Shown in pieces: positions 45,882-54,020 of a stretch of 64,000 nucleotides of DNA; position 1 is the first letter of the stretch; each line of letters starts with the position of its first letter. The position numbers were made by a program, and so were the translations under genes. The stretch is from Oerskovia turbata (GTDB lineage Bacteria; Actinomycetota; Actinomycetes; Actinomycetales; Cellulomonadaceae), in the NCBI RefSeq assembly GCF_000718325.1, contig NZ_JOFV01000013.1, positions 62,001 through 126,000 on the forward strand, read 5' to 3'. A model generated the notes under the pieces. The model had not been told where the DNA came from and did no database searches. It worked only from the letters and a program-made list of their open reading frames with translations.

Positions 45882-45911
45882 GCCGCGCTGATCGTGCCTT
45901 GTCAGCGCGGC
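45882..45911 (-). promoter_or_regulatory. Pause/anti-attenuation hairpin of the leuS leader
   Basis: GCCGCGCTGA and TCAGCGCGGC form a perfect 10-bp stem with a 10-base loop. The left arm contains the end and stop codon of the leader peptide, so a ribosome stalled on the Leu codons would open this stem. The right arm directly abuts the terminator stem. Confidence 0.65.
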
Positions 45912-45937
45912 GGTGTAAGGAGGAGCGAGGAACGCAT
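45902..45937 (-). CDS. Leucine leader peptide of leuS
   Basis: ATG at 45937 gives MRSSLLLTPPR and a TGA stop. Three consecutive leucine codons, CTC CTC CTT, sit just ahead of the 10-bp hairpin and terminator. A promoter (TTGGCG, 17 bases, TAGGCT) ends 7 bases before the ATG, so the peptide is probably leaderless. The arrangement is a classical amino-acid attenuator; all three codons are of the kind read by tRNA-Leu(GAG). Confidence 0.75.
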   Translation of the reverse strand: MRSSLLLTPPR

Positions 45938-45944
45938 GGCGGGG

Positions 45945-45973
45945 AGCCTAGCAGCCGGCCCGTCTCACGCCAA
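45945..45973 (-). promoter_or_regulatory. Promoter of the leuS leader
   Basis: On the minus strand TTGGCG (45968-45973) and TAGGCT (45945-45950) are 17 bases apart. The -35 lies inside the last codons of the NTF2-like gene upstream. The transcript should begin at or just before the leader-peptide ATG. Confidence 0.6.
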
Positions 45974-46381
45974 CGGGTCGACGGGCACGACGACGCAGAT
46001 GTGGAACGTGTCGCGCCCGCGCCGCAGCAGGTAGCGGAAGCTCTCGGTGTCGGCCTCGGCCGCGTACTCGTCGCGGTAGCTCCAGCGCACGTCGGCCCAC
46101 ACGAGGCCCGCGCTCGTGGTCCCGAGCGACCGGATCTGCGCGACGGCACCGACGAGCCCGCGTTCACGGTAGCTCTCGGCCGCGCTCCGGAAGGACTCGC
46201 GCACGGTGTCGGGTTCGCTGATGAGCACCGAGGCCTCGTCGGTCACGACGAGCGCGGGGAACGCGTACGTCTCGGCGATCGTGTCGAGGTCACCGGCCGC
46301 GAGCGCCACGCCGTACGAGTTGAGGAAGGCCTGGACGTCGTCGTGGTCGTAGGCGGTCGCGTCGGACGTGGGGGTCGTCAT
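45965..46381 (-). CDS. NTF2-like/SnoaL-type protein
   Basis: A 138-residue protein with the cone-fold pattern of NTF2-like domains: an N-terminal helix pair (DDVQAFLNSYGVALAAGDLDTIAETYAFPALVVTDE, in parts) followed by strands rich in Tyr, Trp and Arg (GLVWADVRWSYRDEY ... YLLRRGRDTFHICVVV). No catalytic residues can be assigned. The ATG is 10 bases from the end of the oxidoreductase gene on the same strand, so the two may be co-transcribed. Confidence 0.7.
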   Translation of the reverse strand: MTTPTSDATAYDHDDVQAFLNSYGVALAAGDLDTIAETYAFPALVVTDEASVLISEPDTVRESFRSAAESYRERGLVGAVAQIRSLGTTSAGLVWADVRWSYRDEYAAEADTESFRYLLRRGRDTFHICVVVPVDPLA

Positions 46382-46390
46382 CCGTTCACG

Positions 46391-47305
46391 CTAGGCCGGG
46401 TGCGCCGAGCCTGCACGAGATGGCGCCCGGACCGACGCCTGCATCGCGGCGAGGAGCGCGACCGGGCCCACGAGCTGGGTGCGCGTGTCGGGTACGGTCG
46501 TCCCGGCGACCTGGGCGAGGAAGTGCGCGAGGACGGGCGCGAGGTAGTCCGGCCCGACGTCCAGGTCGCCCTCGACGGTCCCGCCCGTGGTGGTCACGGT
46601 CGCGTGGAACGGCTGGGTGGGGTGCGCGGCGGGGTCCACGCACCGCAAACGCACGACGACGTCGCGTCCGCCCGTCGTCGCGGTCACGGTCGCGGTCACG
46701 GCGTCGTCCTCGTGCCCGACGGCGGGCTCCCCCCACGTGAGGTCGGCGTCGCTCCCGAGGAGCGAGCGGGCGGCCTCGACGAGGTGGATGCCGAGGAAGT
46801 GCAGGCCGTCGTGGGGCGAGACCGGGTCGGCGGGGCCGGACACGGTCAGCGTCGTGATCGCGCCCTGCGCGAGGGCGGCGGCCCGCAGCCGTGCGACGTC
46901 GGGCACGAAGCGCAGCGCCGAGCACGAGGACAGGACGGACCCGTTCACGCGGGCCGCGGTCACGAGGTCCTCGGCGTCGGCGACCGATGCGGTGAACGGC
47001 TTGTCGACCAGCACCGGCAGCCCGGCCCGGACGAAGGGCAGGGCCGCCGCGTGGTGGAGCCGGCCCGCGCGGTGGGCGACGACGACCGCGTCGACGGACG
47101 CGACGTCGTCGGGCCCACCTGCCCGGACCGCGACGCCCGCCGCCGCGCTCCGGGCGGCGAGCTCCGCGACGCGCCCCGGGTCGCCGTCCGCGAGGACCGT
47201 GATCCGTACGCCGGGGAAGCGCTGCTCGACGTTCAGCAGGCGCACGTGCTGGTCGGCGTGCGAGGAGTCGAGCCCGACGAGCGCGAGGCGGACGGTCTGG
47301 GTCAT
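46391..47305 (-). CDS. Gfo/Idh/MocA family oxidoreductase
   Basis: A 304-residue NAD(P)-dependent dehydrogenase: an N-terminal Rossmann fold (VRLALVGLDSSHADQHVRLLN), the family EKP-type motif seen as VLVDKPFTASVADAEDLV, and a C-terminal beta-sheet domain with a HFLGIHLVEAARSLLG segment bearing the conserved His. Likely acts on a sugar or inositol derivative; the substrate is not shown. Confidence 0.85.
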   Translation of the reverse strand: MTQTVRLALVGLDSSHADQHVRLLNVEQRFPGVRITVLADGDPGRVAELAARSAAAGVAVRAGGPDDVASVDAVVVAHRAGRLHHAAALPFVRAGLPVLVDKPFTASVADAEDLVTAARVNGSVLSSCSALRFVPDVARLRAAALAQGAITTLTVSGPADPVSPHDGLHFLGIHLVEAARSLLGSDADLTWGEPAVGHEDDAVTATVTATTGGRDVVVRLRCVDPAAHPTQPFHATVTTTGGTVEGDLDVGPDYLAPVLAHFLAQVAGTTVPDTRTQLVGPVALLAAMQASVRAPSRAGSAHPA

Positions 47306-47332
47306 CCGGTCATTCTTCCTGACCGGACCAGC

Positions 47333-48244
47333 TCACCACGCCTGCGCGATGAGCTCGGCGAACAGCTCGCCCTCGTCGACGTCGAGCCCACGGGAGCGGA
47401 ACCACGTGCACATGGTCCGGCAGTCGCGCATCAGGAGGTCGGTGCCGTGCGGGTTCGCGACGAGGTCGAGGACCTGCGGCAGGTCGATGATCACGATGCG
47501 CTCGCCCTGGGCCAGCACGTTGTAGGGCGACAGGTCGCCGTGCGCGTACCCGAGCGCGGCGAGGACGCCCATGGCGTGCCGGAGCTGGTCCCAGTACGCC
47601 TCGACGGTGCCGGCGTCGGGCCGGACGCGGGCCAGGCGCGGGGCTGCGACGCGGCTGGCAGCAGACCCGTCGGCCTCGCCGCTGCTCGCGTGCTCCCCGA
47701 CGAACTCCATGAGGATCTCGGTCCCGTCGATCTGGACCGGGTACGGGACGGGGGCCCCGGCGGACCACAGCATGGTCAGCGCCGCGAACTCGGCGCCCGC
47801 CCACTGCGCGGCCGCGGCCTCGCGCCCGTACGACGACTTGCGCTCGATCGCGCGCCGGTCGCGCGAGCGCCGGACCTGGCGGCCCTCGACGTACGCGGAG
47901 TCGCGGTGGAAGGCGCGGTGCTCGGAGCTGCGGTATCGCTTGGCGGCGAGCAGCGAGAACTGGTCGGGGTCGTCGGGCACGGCACGCTCGAGCAGGAAGA
48001 CGTCGGCCTCCTTGCCCGTCTTGAGGACGCCGAGGTCGGTGTCGATCGCGGCGTCGGCCGTCACGACCCAGCCGGGCCGGGGCTCGGGGCCGCGCATTCC
48101 CTTCTCGACGCTGGACCAGGTGGACCAGCGCTGGTCGGGGTGGAGGCCCGGGTCGAGGTCGTACGGGTCGACGCCGGAGGCGTCGAGAGCGTCGGGGGCG
48201 CCGGTGTAGCGGGGGAGTGCGGGAAGGTCGATGTGCTCGTGCAC
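47333..48244 (-). CDS. RIO-type serine protein kinase
   Basis: A 303-residue RIO1-family kinase: the nucleotide loop VLKTGKEADVFLLE, catalytic loop YAHGDLSPYNVLAQ and metal loop IVIIDLPQVLD (RIO signatures HGDLSxYN and IDxxQ). Bacterial RIO kinases are poorly understood. The start is a GTG at 48244 whose GAGGAG ribosome binding site is part of a competing-hairpin leader with its own small upstream ORF, so translation appears regulated. Confidence 0.88.
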   Translation of the reverse strand: MHEHIDLPALPRYTGAPDALDASGVDPYDLDPGLHPDQRWSTWSSVEKGMRGPEPRPGWVVTADAAIDTDLGVLKTGKEADVFLLERAVPDDPDQFSLLAAKRYRSSEHRAFHRDSAYVEGRQVRRSRDRRAIERKSSYGREAAAAQWAGAEFAALTMLWSAGAPVPYPVQIDGTEILMEFVGEHASSGEADGSAASRVAAPRLARVRPDAGTVEAYWDQLRHAMGVLAALGYAHGDLSPYNVLAQGERIVIIDLPQVLDLVANPHGTDLLMRDCRTMCTWFRSRGLDVDEGELFAELIAQAW

Positions 48245-48301
48245 GGGTGGGGCTCCTCGGGTGAGGTGAGGAGCCGGCGTCAGCGGCCGGGGCTCCTCGG
48301 G
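48245..48301 (-). promoter_or_regulatory. Competing-hairpin translational switch of the RIO kinase gene
   Basis: On the minus strand the 12-mer CCGAGGAGCCCC occurs twice, at about 48290-48301 inside the upstream ORF and 48251-48262 covering the kinase ribosome binding site. Between them GGCTCCTC (48268-48275) is complementary to both. Pairing with the first copy leaves the binding site free; pairing with the second buries it. The two structures exclude each other. Confidence 0.7.
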
Positions 48302-48336
48302 AAGGTGGAGGCGTGGGGAACGACGACGACGGTCAT
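48280..48336 (-). CDS. Small upstream ORF before the RIO kinase gene
   Basis: ATG at 48336 with a strong AAGGAGAGG ribosome binding site encodes MTVVVVPHASTFPRSPGR and stops. Its last codons (CCG AGG AGC CCC) form the first arm of the switch hairpin and its stop lies in that hairpin loop. Translation of this peptide must therefore change folding downstream. The run of four valines is the only notable composition. Confidence 0.65.
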   Translation of the reverse strand: MTVVVVPHASTFPRSPGR

Positions 48337-48495
48337 CACGACACCTCTCCTTCTCGCAGCCCCTGGCTGCGCGCTCGCGCCGGACCTTCTCCGGCGGACG
48401 TGCCCACCCTCGCACCCGGCGGCGGGGGTGGGCAACGGAATTGTCCGCCGGTCCCGGGGATCCGTCCTTGGCGGACCGCCCCGAGTGAGCGGAGG

Positions 48496-49305
48496 TCAGC
48501 CTCCGAACGAGGACACGAGCAGCGTGTACGTCCCGCTCGTGTCGAGGCCCATCTGGGTCAGCAGCGACCACACGACGCCCGCGACGGCGTACGCGGTGAC
48601 GGGGATCAGGAACAGCCACTCACGCACGGACCCGGCGTTGCCCAGGACGGGCAGCGCGAAGTTGCCGCCCGGGCGCCAGATGTCGTTGAGCACGTTGGTC
48701 CTGCGGACCCAGCGCGGCGCCTTGAACGTGATCGGCCACAGCAGCGGGCACCCGCCCGTGGTCATGACGTCGCCGATGATGTGGACCGTGACGCCGATCC
48801 CGACCGCGACGGGGAGCCAGTTCCACTCCTCGGGGGCCAGGAGCGCGACGAGCACCGCGATCGTGATCGACCCGATCCATGGTCCGAGCTTGCCGCCGCG
48901 CGTGAGCTTGAGGGCCTTGAGCGCGAACGCGACGAGCAGGATCGCGACGACGCCCGCGCCGACCGCGACGGTCCCGAACGTGTCCGACTCGTACGTCACG
49001 AGCCCCGCGAGCCACGCGAGCGCGGTGAAGACCGCGATCCCGAGGATCGAGTGCGTCCCGCGGCGGTGCCCGCCGGAGATGGTCTCGACGAGGTTCGCTA
49101 CGCCCTCGGAGACGGGCGGCAGCGAGTGCGCGATGGTGCCCGAGTGGTGGTCGGCGTCGGGCAGCAGGGCCGCACCGGCGCACACGATCGCGCCCGTGAT
49201 GACGCCCACGTCCGAGACGGGGTAGATGCCGAGCGTGTACGGGGCGGTCGAGGTGACCGCCACCCATGCGGCCGCGCCGCAGGCGGCGTGGTGGCCACCC
49301 ATCAT
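48496..49305 (-). CDS. YdjM/DUF457-type membrane-bound hydrolase-like protein
   Basis: A 269-residue membrane protein: HHAACGAAAWVA at the start, LLPDADHHSGTIA then GGHRRGTHSILG, the His/Asp pattern of LexA-binding inner-membrane protein YdjM and related putative metal-dependent hydrolases. Six or so hydrophobic segments and IIGDVMTTGGCPLLWPI (second D-x-x-T block). The start is the first of two adjacent ATGs at 49305 with AGGA upstream. Function unproven. Confidence 0.8.
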   Translation of the reverse strand: MMGGHHAACGAAAWVAVTSTAPYTLGIYPVSDVGVITGAIVCAGAALLPDADHHSGTIAHSLPPVSEGVANLVETISGGHRRGTHSILGIAVFTALAWLAGLVTYESDTFGTVAVGAGVVAILLVAFALKALKLTRGGKLGPWIGSITIAVLVALLAPEEWNWLPVAVGIGVTVHIIGDVMTTGGCPLLWPITFKAPRWVRRTNVLNDIWRPGGNFALPVLGNAGSVREWLFLIPVTAYAVAGVVWSLLTQMGLDTSGTYTLLVSSFGG

Positions 49306-49488
49306 GATGCGTTCGTCCTGTCGGTCGTGTTCGTCCAGCAAGCGTGGTTCGCGCGGTCTGTCCCGACGCGACAGCACACCCTACCCGCCAGGGACCGACA
49401 CCCGACCTCACGTCTTGTCGGACCCCGGCGTCTACAGTGCATGGGACACCACGACGAGCAGGCGACGACCAGGACGGGAGGCACGGCC

Positions 49489-49992
49489 GTGTCGGATCTG
49501 CATCACGCGGTCTTCGACTCGCCCGTGGGCGAGCTCACCGCGGTCGGCACGTCCGACGGGCTGCGCGCGCTGTACTTCGACGCGCACAAGCGCCGCCCCA
49601 CGGGCGAGACCTTCGGCGAGCGCGACGACGACGCGTTCGAGGAGGTCCGCGTCCAGATCGGCGAGTACTTCGCAGGGACGCGGCGCGACTTCGACCTGGA
49701 CCTGACCCCGGTCGGGGACGGCTTCCAGAAGAAGGTCTGGGCGTTGCTCGCCCGGATCCCGTACGGCGAGACGCGGTCCTACGGCGACCTCGCGGTCGCG
49801 CTCGGTGACCGGAACCTGGCCCGCGCGGTCGGTGCGGCCAACGGCCAGAACCCGCTGAGCATCGTCGTGCCCTGCCACCGCGTCGTCGGGGCCGACGGCT
49901 CCCTGACGGGGTACGCGGGCGGGCTCGAGCGCAAGCGGTTCCTCCTGGCCCTCGAGGAGTCCGACGAGACGCGCGCGAGCAGGCTCTTCTGA
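49489..49992 (+). CDS. Methylated-DNA--protein-cysteine methyltransferase (Ogt-like, copy 1)
   Basis: A 167-residue suicide repair protein that removes alkyl groups from O6-guanine. The active-site PCHRVVG holds Cys129; the DNA-binding helix is RIPYGETRSYGDLA and the Asn hinge is GAANGQNPLSIVVPCHR. I chose the GTG at 49489 with GGGAGG 7 bases upstream; an in-frame ATG at 49441 adds 16 residues. It is followed by a sigma factor and a second methyltransferase. Confidence 0.93.
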   Translation: MSDLHHAVFDSPVGELTAVGTSDGLRALYFDAHKRRPTGETFGERDDDAFEEVRVQIGEYFAGTRRDFDLDLTPVGDGFQKKVWALLARIPYGETRSYGDLAVALGDRNLARAVGAANGQNPLSIVVPCHRVVGADGSLTGYAGGLERKRFLLALEESDETRASRLF

Positions 49993-50056
49993 TGGTCACC
50001 GTCGTGCGGCGCCGTCGGGCACCTCACGTCCCGCGCGCCCGGGCCGTCTACCCGAC

Positions 50057-50602
50057 GTGAGGCCCTTCGAACGCGTCGTCGCCGAGCACGGCGCCACGGT
50101 CCTGCGCGTGTGCCGCGCGGTCCTCGGCCCCGTGGACGCCGAGGACGCGTGGTCCGAGACCTTCCTGTCGGCCCTCAAGGCGTACCCGAGACTCGAGGAG
50201 GGGGCCAACGTCGAGGCCTGGCTCGTGACGATCGCGCACCGCAAGGCGATCGACGTCACCCGCGTCCGTGCCCGCGCCCCGATCGCGGTGCCCGACGTCG
50301 CCGAGCTCACCCACGAGCCCAGCCGCGACGGCCTCCCCGAACGGGGCGTCGAGCAGCGCGACGACGACCTGTGGCGGGCGCTCGCGGCCCTGCCGCCCAA
50401 GCAGCGCCAGGCCGTGGCCTACCACCACGTCGCGGGCCTGCCCTACCAGGAGGTCGCCGCGATCCTCGGCGGCAGCACCGAGGCCGCACGCCGCGCCGCC
50501 TCGGACGGCATGGCGACGCTGCGGCGCACCTACCCGCCCGCCGGCCCCTCGGCCGCGGGCGCCCCCTCCTCCGTTCGCGCCTCGACAGGAAGTGCCTCAT
50601 GA
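50057..50602 (+). CDS. ECF-type RNA polymerase sigma factor
   Basis: A 181-residue sigma factor with region 2 (RVCRAVLGPVDAEDAWSETFLSALKAYPRL) and region 4 (LAALPPKQRQAVAYHHVAGLPYQEVAAILGGSTEAARRAASDGMATLR), each cited in context. It starts at a GTG and its stop overlaps the second methyltransferase ATG. No anti-sigma gene is adjacent. Linkage to alkylation repair genes suggests it drives a damage response. Confidence 0.88.
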   Translation: MRPFERVVAEHGATVLRVCRAVLGPVDAEDAWSETFLSALKAYPRLEEGANVEAWLVTIAHRKAIDVTRVRARAPIAVPDVAELTHEPSRDGLPERGVEQRDDDLWRALAALPPKQRQAVAYHHVAGLPYQEVAAILGGSTEAARRAASDGMATLRRTYPPAGPSAAGAPSSVRASTGSAS

Positions 50603-51225
50603 GCGACACCTCGTTCGACGACGTCGCCTTCCTCGCGACCCTCGGCACCACCCCCGACTCCCAGGCCACGCTCTCGCGGCTGCACGACCGCCTCGCCGCG
50701 GGCGCTGCGACGTCGGGCCTGCTCGACGTCGCCTACCGCACCCTGGACACCCCCGTGGGCGCGCTGCTGCTCGCCGCGACCGACCAGGGCGTCGTGCGCA
50801 TCGCGTTCGACGTCGAGGGGCACGACGCCGTGCTCGACCGCATCGCCCGCACCGTGAGCCCGCGCGTCCTGCGCGCCCCCGGACGCCTCGACCGGCTCGC
50901 GACCGAGATCGACGAGTACTTCGCCGGCGAGCGTCGCACGTTCGACCTGCCGCTCGACCTGGCCATGGCCTCGGGGCCCTTCCGGCGCGAGGTCCTGACC
51001 CACCTGCGCGACATCGGCTACGGCCGCACCGAGTCCTACGCCCAGGTCGCGGCGGCCGCGGGCAGCCCGCGTGCCGTGCGGGCCGTGGGGACCGCGTGCG
51101 CCAAGAACCCGCTGCCGCTCGTCGTGCCGTGCCACCGGGTCGTGCGCTCGGACGGCACGTCGGGCAGCTACGCGGGCGGTGCGGAGGCCAAGCGCCTGCT
51201 GCTCGCCCTGGAGCGAGCCGCATGA
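50599..51225 (+). CDS. Methylated-DNA--protein-cysteine methyltransferase (copy 2, with N-terminal extension)
   Basis: A 208-residue Ogt-type protein with active-site PCHRVVRSDGT (Cys178), GYGRTESYAQVAAAAGSPRAVRAVG and the GSYAGGAEAKRLLLALE end. About 45 extra residues precede the standard domain (SDTSFDDVAFLATLGTTPDSQ), with no known motif. The ATG overlaps the sigma-factor stop; its stop overlaps the AlkA ATG. The two copies in the window differ widely, so they are not a recent duplication. Confidence 0.9.
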   Translation: MSDTSFDDVAFLATLGTTPDSQATLSRLHDRLAAGAATSGLLDVAYRTLDTPVGALLLAATDQGVVRIAFDVEGHDAVLDRIARTVSPRVLRAPGRLDRLATEIDEYFAGERRTFDLPLDLAMASGPFRREVLTHLRDIGYGRTESYAQVAAAAGSPRAVRAVGTACAKNPLPLVVPCHRVVRSDGTSGSYAGGAEAKRLLLALERAA

Positions 51226-52160
51226 CCGCCCTGCCCGACGGCGTCGCGACCGCCCCGCAGGTCTGGTTGCCCGAGGCGGGGGCCTGGACGCGGCACGTGC
51301 CCGTGGTGCAGCCCTTCGACGCGGCCTCGGCCCTCGCGACGCTCGTCGCGCACGCCGTGCCCGGCGTCGACCGGGTCGACCGCCCCGACGTCGGGCGCGG
51401 AGAGGTGACGCGGCTCGTCGAGACGCGCTCGGGCACCGCGGCCGTGACCGTGCGGCTGAGCCCCGAGGGGATCGAGGTGCGGGGGAGCGGCGCCGACCCG
51501 GATCAGGTGTGCGCCCTGGTCGCCCGCTGGTTCGACACCGACGCCGACCTCGCGACCGTGCACACGGTCCTGGGCGCCGACCCGGTGCTCGCACCCCTGC
51601 TCGCCCGGCGACCCGGGCTGCGCGTCGTCGGGCACCCCTCCGGGTTCGAGGCCGCGGTCACGACGGTCCTGGGCCAGCAGGTCTCGCTCGCGGCGTGCCG
51701 GACGTTCGCGGGGCGGCTCGCGGCGGCGTACGGGCGCGACGCAGACGTCGTGGGTTCCGAAGGCTTGCGACTCTTCCCCGACCCGGACACGCTCGCGGGC
51801 GCGCACGCCACGGAGCTGCAGTCCGCCGTCGGGATCACGTGCGCCCGGACCCGGACCCTGCTCGCGCTCGCCGCGGCCTGCGCGGACGGGCTGACGCTCG
51901 GACCGGGCACGGCGGGGGACCCGGCGGCGCTCGCGGACACGCGTGCCCGGCTGCTGGCCCTGCCGGGCATCGGGCCCTGGACCGTGGACTACCTGTCGGT
52001 CAAGGTGCTCGGCGACCGCGACGGGTTCGTGCCCGGGGACCTGGTGCTGCGCAAGGCCCTCGGCGGGATCGACGCGCGCGCCGCGGCCGCGACCGCGCAG
52101 GCGTGGTCTCCCGTGCGGGCGTACGCGCTGTTCCACCTCTGGACGCACACGGCCTACTGA
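51222..52160 (+). CDS. alkA: DNA-3-methyladenine glycosylase II (AlkA-like)
   Basis: A 312-residue base-excision glycosylase. The helix-hairpin-helix LLALPGIGPWTVDYLSVKVLG is followed by the catalytic aspartate in DRDGFVPGDLVLRK; the N-terminal domain precedes FEAAVTTVLGQQVSLAACRT. It ends the sigma-ogt-alkA run, with every junction overlapping by four bases. In E. coli these activities are joined in the adaptive response, here apparently under the ECF sigma factor. Confidence 0.92.
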   Translation: MTALPDGVATAPQVWLPEAGAWTRHVPVVQPFDAASALATLVAHAVPGVDRVDRPDVGRGEVTRLVETRSGTAAVTVRLSPEGIEVRGSGADPDQVCALVARWFDTDADLATVHTVLGADPVLAPLLARRPGLRVVGHPSGFEAAVTTVLGQQVSLAACRTFAGRLAAAYGRDADVVGSEGLRLFPDPDTLAGAHATELQSAVGITCARTRTLLALAAACADGLTLGPGTAGDPAALADTRARLLALPGIGPWTVDYLSVKVLGDRDGFVPGDLVLRKALGGIDARAAAATAQAWSPVRAYALFHLWTHTAY

Positions 52161-52218
52161 CGTGCCGTGCGGACGGCGCGATACTGGGACAAGGACCACC
52201 GACGGGAAGGCAGGACCC

Positions 52219-52443
52219 ATGAGCACCGTGACGGCAGGGACGGGCAGCCCGGCGAGCACGAGAAGCACGAGCAGTCCCGACCCCGACGACGTGCGCGACC
52301 AGATCGAGGCGGGCGTGCTGTTCGCCAACGGGCGCCTCGCGGGGCGCCGCTTCGCCTCGCTCGCCGAGGCCCAGGCATGGGCGCACCCCGAGCTCGGCGA
52401 CCAGGTCGTCGAGTTCAACCCGGTGTGCGACTGCTCGGTCTGA
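52219..52443 (+). CDS. Small hypothetical protein, actinobacterial type
   Basis: A 74-residue protein with a Ser/Thr-rich N-terminus, then DDVRDQIEAGVLFANGRLAGRRFASLAEAQAWAHPELGDQVVEFNPVCDCSV (core IEAGVLFANGRLAG). Ends in a Cys-Asp-Cys. AAGG lies 13 bases before the ATG. No function known. Confidence 0.6.
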   Translation: MSTVTAGTGSPASTRSTSSPDPDDVRDQIEAGVLFANGRLAGRRFASLAEAQAWAHPELGDQVVEFNPVCDCSV

Positions 52444-52535
52444 GGCCAGCCGCCCCGGGTGCGCTCCCGCCCGAACGGCGGCCCGACGCGCCCCTTCGCC
52501 CAGCCCGAACGGGCGGCGCGACCTAGGGTGGGAGC

Positions 52536-54020
52536 GTGACCCGCGAGAGCGCGCCCGACGCCGCCCGCAGCACCGCTGCGCGCACCGACGTGCCCGCGAG
52601 CCGTCCCGCCGCGTCCGCGGTCGAGGCCCCCGACGCACCACCCGGTGAGCCCGGTCCGCCCGGGCAGCACGGTGGGCGCGGCTTGCGCCGCCGGCTCGTC
52701 GAGCTGGGCGACGGGTTCTTCTTCGTCTTCGCGGGCCTCGCGGCGGTGTGGCTCGCGTGGCTCGTGCTGAGCGAGTCGATCCACCTCGGCTGGTTCGCGA
52801 TCCTCTACGTCGTCGCGGTATGGCTCGTCATCGCCTACCTGGCCCTGCCGCGACTGCACCGCATCCTCACGACGCTCTACGTCCCCGAGTACTTCATCGG
52901 CCGCACGCGCACGGCCAACGGGCTGCTGGGCGACCCCGTCAACCTCGCGCTGCTGGGCGAGGAGTCCCAGGTGCGCGCGGCGATGGAGGCAGCGGGCTGG
53001 ACGCTCGCCGACGACGTCACGCTCGCCTCGAGCGGACGCATCGTCGCGGCCACGCTCAGCCGCCGCAGCTACGACCAGGCGCCCGTGAGCCCGCTGTTCC
53101 TCTTCGGGCGCCAGCAGGACTTCGCGTTCCAGCAGGAGGTCGAGGGGAACCCGTCACGACGCCACCACATCCGGTTCTGGCGCTGCCCGCCGGGCTGGCC
53201 GCTGCCGGGCGGGCGCCGCGTCGACTGGCTCGCGGCGGGCACGTACGACCGCTCGGTGGGCTTCTCCCTGTTCACGCTCCAGGTCACGCACAAGATCGAG
53301 GCCGACACCGACCAGGAGCGCGACCACGTCGTGGCGACGCTGCTCGGGGCCGACGTGGGTGTCGACGTCGAGGTCATCGAGGACTTCTCGACCGGGTACC
53401 ACGCACGCAACGGCGGCGGTGACGCGATCCGCACCGACGGTGACCTCCCGGTCGCGGACGTCCGGGGCGTCGCGGCGCCCGGGCCCCCTGCTGCGTCGGC
53501 GAGCCTCGCGGCCGGACCCGACGGCGCGGGCGGGGCCACGAAGCGCGCCGCGCAACGTCCGGCGGCCACCACGGTCGGTGCGCTGCTCGTCGTGCTGGGG
53601 GTCGTGGCCGACCTGATCTGGCTCGCGAACCTCGCCCTGCACTGGGAGCAGACGCTGCGCTCGCTCTTCCTGGGCGGCGACGTGACCCAGGCCGACATCG
53701 ACCAGGCGTCCGGACCGCTCCTGGTGCTCGTCGTGGTGCTGCTCTCGCTCGTCGCCCTGTTCCAGCTCTTCCTGGCCTGGCGCGTCTACCTGGGCCGCAA
53801 CTGGGCGCGGGACCTCGTCATGGTGCTCGCCGCGATCAGCACGACGTCGTCGTTCGTCGGGTGGGCCGTGTCCGGGAACCAGATCACGTTCCGCACGACG
53901 CTGCTCACCGTGGCGCTCGACATCCTGGTGCTGCTCACGCTCTCGAGCCGGGACGCGGCGGCGTACGCGAAGAGCCGTCGCGAGCTGCGACTCGAGAGAC
54001 GGGCCGCGCGCCGAGGGTGA
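52536..54020 (+). CDS. LssY C-terminal domain membrane protein
   Basis: A 494-residue protein: a disordered Ala/Pro-rich N-terminus (1-45), two membrane helices (about 65-110), and an LssY-C domain. The domain is marked by GDPVNLALLGEESQVRAAMEAAGWTLADDVTLASS, SPLFLFGRQQDFAFQQEVEGNPSRRHHIRFW, and a DYDRSVGFS-like TYDRSVGFSLFTLQVTHKIEADTDQERD (cited in parts). Four C-terminal helices follow. LssY domains accompany secretion or phosphatase genes elsewhere; no such partner is next to it. Confidence 0.8.
   Translation: MTRESAPDAARSTAARTDVPASRPAASAVEAPDAPPGEPGPPGQHGGRGLRRRLVELGDGFFFVFAGLAAVWLAWLVLSESIHLGWFAILYVVAVWLVIAYLALPRLHRILTTLYVPEYFIGRTRTANGLLGDPVNLALLGEESQVRAAMEAAGWTLADDVTLASSGRIVAATLSRRSYDQAPVSPLFLFGRQQDFAFQQEVEGNPSRRHHIRFWRCPPGWPLPGGRRVDWLAAGTYDRSVGFSLFTLQVTHKIEADTDQERDHVVATLLGADVGVDVEVIEDFSTGYHARNGGGDAIRTDGDLPVADVRGVAAPGPPAASASLAAGPDGAGGATKRAAQRPAATTVGALLVVLGVVADLIWLANLALHWEQTLRSLFLGGDVTQADIDQASGPLLVLVVVLLSLVALFQLFLAWRVYLGRNWARDLVMVLAAISTTSSFVGWAVSGNQITFRTTLLTVALDILVLLTLSSRDAAAYAKSRRELRLERRAARRG

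Noticed and set aside
45835..45960. A T-box ahead of leuS
   Set aside because: No TGGNACCGCG core is present; the leader peptide with leucine codons and a terminator explains the region better.
48313..49488. Upstream extension of the first Ogt frame by hundreds of codons
   Set aside because: The extension is antisense to the YdjM-type gene and the GTG at 49489 has a proper GGGAGG site.
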